Assembly: GCA_946886325.1 (NCBI GenBank)
Contig: CAMPIK010000185.1
Span: 1 to 5,705, forward strand
DNA: 5,705 bases
Source of the DNA: an uncultured Shinella sp.
Lineage (GTDB): Bacteria > Pseudomonadota > Alphaproteobacteria > Rhizobiales > Rhizobiaceae
Reading direction: 5' to 3'
Shown here one piece after another: positions 4,817-5,705 of the stretch. The first letter of the stretch is position 1; each line of letters opens with the position of its first letter. The notes beneath the pieces were generated by a model. It saw only the letters and a program-made list of their open reading frames with translations. It searched no databases and was not told the DNA's origin. The translations under genes and the position numbers were made by a program.

Positions 4817-5380
4817 ATGCAGAATCGTATGCGCACAGGAATTTCCGCCATCGTGCTGGTCCTCGCATCCGCGATCTCCGCTGAGGCCATGATGCTGGGC
4901 TCGGCGAGCCGTTCGGCAGGAACGCAGCTTCTTGCCAAGGTCGAGACGGTATCCGGACCGAAGATGCTGGGCGAACGCCTTTGCCGGCGGATACTCACAG
5001 GCTGCCTCGTCGACGGTCTGCCGGAGGCCTCGCCCCGGTTTGCGGCGCGGCTCTCCTTCATCAATCGGACGGGCAATGCGCAGTCTGTTCCCGGACAGGC
5101 AATGCGCACCTATTGGCCAAAGGCTTTGCAGCCGGTTACCGGAGAGGTTGCCGCCCGTGCGAAACGGGACAGGCTGCTGGTGGACGGTGTTCCGGCCGCC
5201 GCCCTGCAACTGACTGTGATCGCGGACGAGGCCGGCAAGCGCATGGTTCTTGTGGTCGAAACGACGACCGAAGCCTTTGTTCTCGACGGGGCCGCGGACG
5301 TCGTTCGCCAAAGCCCGGTCGATCACGGGACGACGGCGTCCATCCCGTCAGTACGGTTGCCGTCGCTGCGCTTCCGCTAA
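4817..5380 (+). CDS. Secreted protein, probably a degenerate transglutaminase-like cysteine proteinase (BTLCP-like)
   Basis: The protein is 187 aa. Residues 1-24 form a signal peptide: basic start (MQNRMR), hydrophobic core (9-20), and ISAEA as signal peptidase I site, so it should be periplasmic. The mature part recalls the BTLCP family (PF06035): two spaced cysteines Cys56/Cys63 (LCRRILTGC, compare FCxRxxxxC), YWP (99-101), then KRDRLLVDGVP (116-126) and ALQLTVIADEAG (129-140), ending in FVLD (154-157), in the family's order and spacing. The catalytic features are missing. The family's CxDY motif before KR is replaced by EVAARA, and the GHAVL histidine by KRMVL (141-145); only Asp157 of the triad remains. 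If homologous, it is a pseudo-enzyme with a binding or structural role. The ATG at 4817 is preferred over one at 4733, since AGGGA (4803-4807) precedes it and it starts the signal peptide directly. The gene ends 40 bp before a strong terminator. Existence is firm; the family call is about even odds. Confidence 0.8.
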   Translation: MQNRMRTGISAIVLVLASAISAEAMMLGSASRSAGTQLLAKVETVSGPKMLGERLCRRILTGCLVDGLPEASPRFAARLSFINRTGNAQSVPGQAMRTYWPKALQPVTGEVAARAKRDRLLVDGVPAAALQLTVIADEAGKRMVLVVETTTEAFVLDGAADVVRQSPVDHGTTASIPSVRLPSLRFR

Positions 5381-5420
5381 AATGCCTCACAACCCTTTGG
5401 CGTGATTGTCCCCACGCCCT

Positions 5421-5448
5421 CCGCGGGAATTCGTTCCCGCGGCTTTTT
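5421..5448 (+). terminator. Intrinsic terminator of the secreted-protein gene
   Basis: A perfect 9-bp stem, CCGCGGGAA (5421-5429) and TTCCCGCGG (5434-5442), closed by a TTCG tetraloop and followed by CTTTTT (5443-5448). This is a classical Rho-independent terminator on the plus strand, 40 bp after the stop codon at 5378-5380. Confidence 0.92.
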
Positions 5449-5464
5449 GCGTTGTCCGGACAGC

Positions 5465-5497
5465 AAAACGGCTCCTTCCGGGGGAGGGAAGGAGCCG
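5465..5497 (-). terminator. Intrinsic terminator of the right-edge minus-strand gene
   Basis: An 11-bp perfect stem, CGGCTCCTTCC (5469-5479) and GGAAGGAGCCG (5487-5497), with a 7-base loop. On the minus strand it is followed by TTTT (5468-5465), giving a Rho-independent terminator facing left. It backs onto the plus-strand terminator, separating two convergent genes. Confidence 0.75.
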
Positions 5498-5526
5498 TCG
5501 ATCGAGGATCATTCGCGATCCGTCCT

Positions 5527-5563
5527 TTCGCCGGCGGCCTTGAGGGGCCGGCCGCCGGTCGAA
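5527..5563. repeat. GC-rich inverted repeat just downstream of the right-edge gene
   Basis: CCGGCGGCC (5531-5539) and GGCCGCCGG (5550-5558) form a perfect 9-bp stem. TTCG (5527-5530) and CGAA (5560-5563) extend it by 4 bp with one bulged base. No T-run follows on either strand. It lies between the stop codon of the right-edge gene and its terminator, so it may be an mRNA 3' hairpin. Confidence 0.5.
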
Positions 5564-5573
5564 GCTGTTGCGA

Positions 5574-5705
5574 TCAGTTGCGCGGAGCGCCGTCGCCATA
5601 GCGGTTGGCAGTCGGGTCGATGTAGTTGACCACACCCTGCGCGCCGCCGGACTGGCGGTATTCGCCGACGGAGGCGGTCGTGCCCTGGTCGAGCGTCGAC
5701 TGGCC
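5574..5705 (-). CDS. Hypothetical protein, C-terminal fragment running off the right edge
   Basis: The last 43 codons of a minus-strand gene are present, with the stop TGA at 5576-5574 and no start in view. The peptide reads in part TASVGEYRQSGG and VVNYIDPTANRYGDGAPRN. It is polar, rich in Gly, Asn and Asp, with no hydrophobic segment and no motif I recognise. Support for it being real: the frame is open to the edge, codon use favours G/C at third positions, and two hairpins, one a good intrinsic terminator, sit in the right orientation downstream. The composition would suit the tail of a small exported protein, but that is a guess. Confidence 0.65.
   Translation of the reverse strand, partial: GQSTLDQGTTASVGEYRQSGGAQGVVNYIDPTANRYGDGAPRN

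Noticed and set aside
4535..5326. Minus-strand open frame of 263 codons across the divergent region and the secreted-protein gene
   Set aside because: It has no recognisable motif and conflicts with a plus-strand gene that has a signal peptide and a terminator.
1..5705. CRISPR array, tRNA, rRNA, transposon ends, phage or toxin-antitoxin genes
   Set aside because: No spaced direct repeats, cloverleaf sequences, transposase motifs or small paired toxin-antitoxin frames were seen on either strand.

Overview
The window looks like chromosomal DNA of a high-GC alphaproteobacterium, most likely Rhizobiaceae (Rhizobium/Sinorhizobium/Agrobacterium-like). This is an inference. It rests on GC-rich codon use, an ExoB-like GalE, a CIO-type cytochrome bd operon followed by a tiny membrane-protein gene, and a periplasmic protein resembling the BTLCP family common in these bacteria. 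I saw no transposase, phage gene, CRISPR array, tRNA or rRNA.

Layout from left to right. (1) On the minus strand, the N-terminal 87 codons of a small P-loop ATPase run off the left edge. (2) After a divergent 137-bp intergenic region holding a perfect 9-bp dyad, galE (UDP-glucose 4-epimerase, 330 aa) lies on the plus strand. (3) Only 13 bp beyond galE, and convergent with it, is a 99-aa AroQ-fold chorismate mutase on the minus strand; its N-terminus resembles isochorismate-pyruvate lyase PchB. (4) A 243-bp gap follows, carrying a block of nested inverted repeats that looks like a rhizobial intergenic palindromic element. (5) A minus-strand operon encodes the cytochrome bd quinol oxidase: cydA (short Q-loop, CIO-like), cydB overlapping it by 11 nt, and a 38-aa single-membrane-segment protein of DUF2474 type. 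The small gene starts at a TTG that overlaps the cydB stop codon. (6) A 341-bp divergent regulatory region separates cydA from a plus-strand gene for a 187-aa secreted protein. I read that protein as a degenerate bacterial transglutaminase-like cysteine proteinase that has lost its catalytic Cys and His. (7) That gene ends at a strong intrinsic terminator. A terminator facing the other way serves a minus-strand gene of which only the last 43 codons are present.

How the genes work together. CydA, CydB and the small protein should form one inner-membrane complex that oxidises ubiquinol and reduces O2 to water without pumping protons, typically under low O2 or when cytochrome c oxidases are inhibited. 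GalE supplies UDP-galactose for surface polysaccharides. The chorismate mutase feeds aromatic amino-acid (prephenate) synthesis or a related chorismate/isochorismate reaction. These are otherwise unrelated neighbours.

I found no clear new multi-gene system. The items most worth a second look are the apparently inactivated transglutaminase-like protein, the TTG-initiated small oxidase-linked protein, the PchB-like chorismate mutase, and the unexplained dyads in the intergenic regions.
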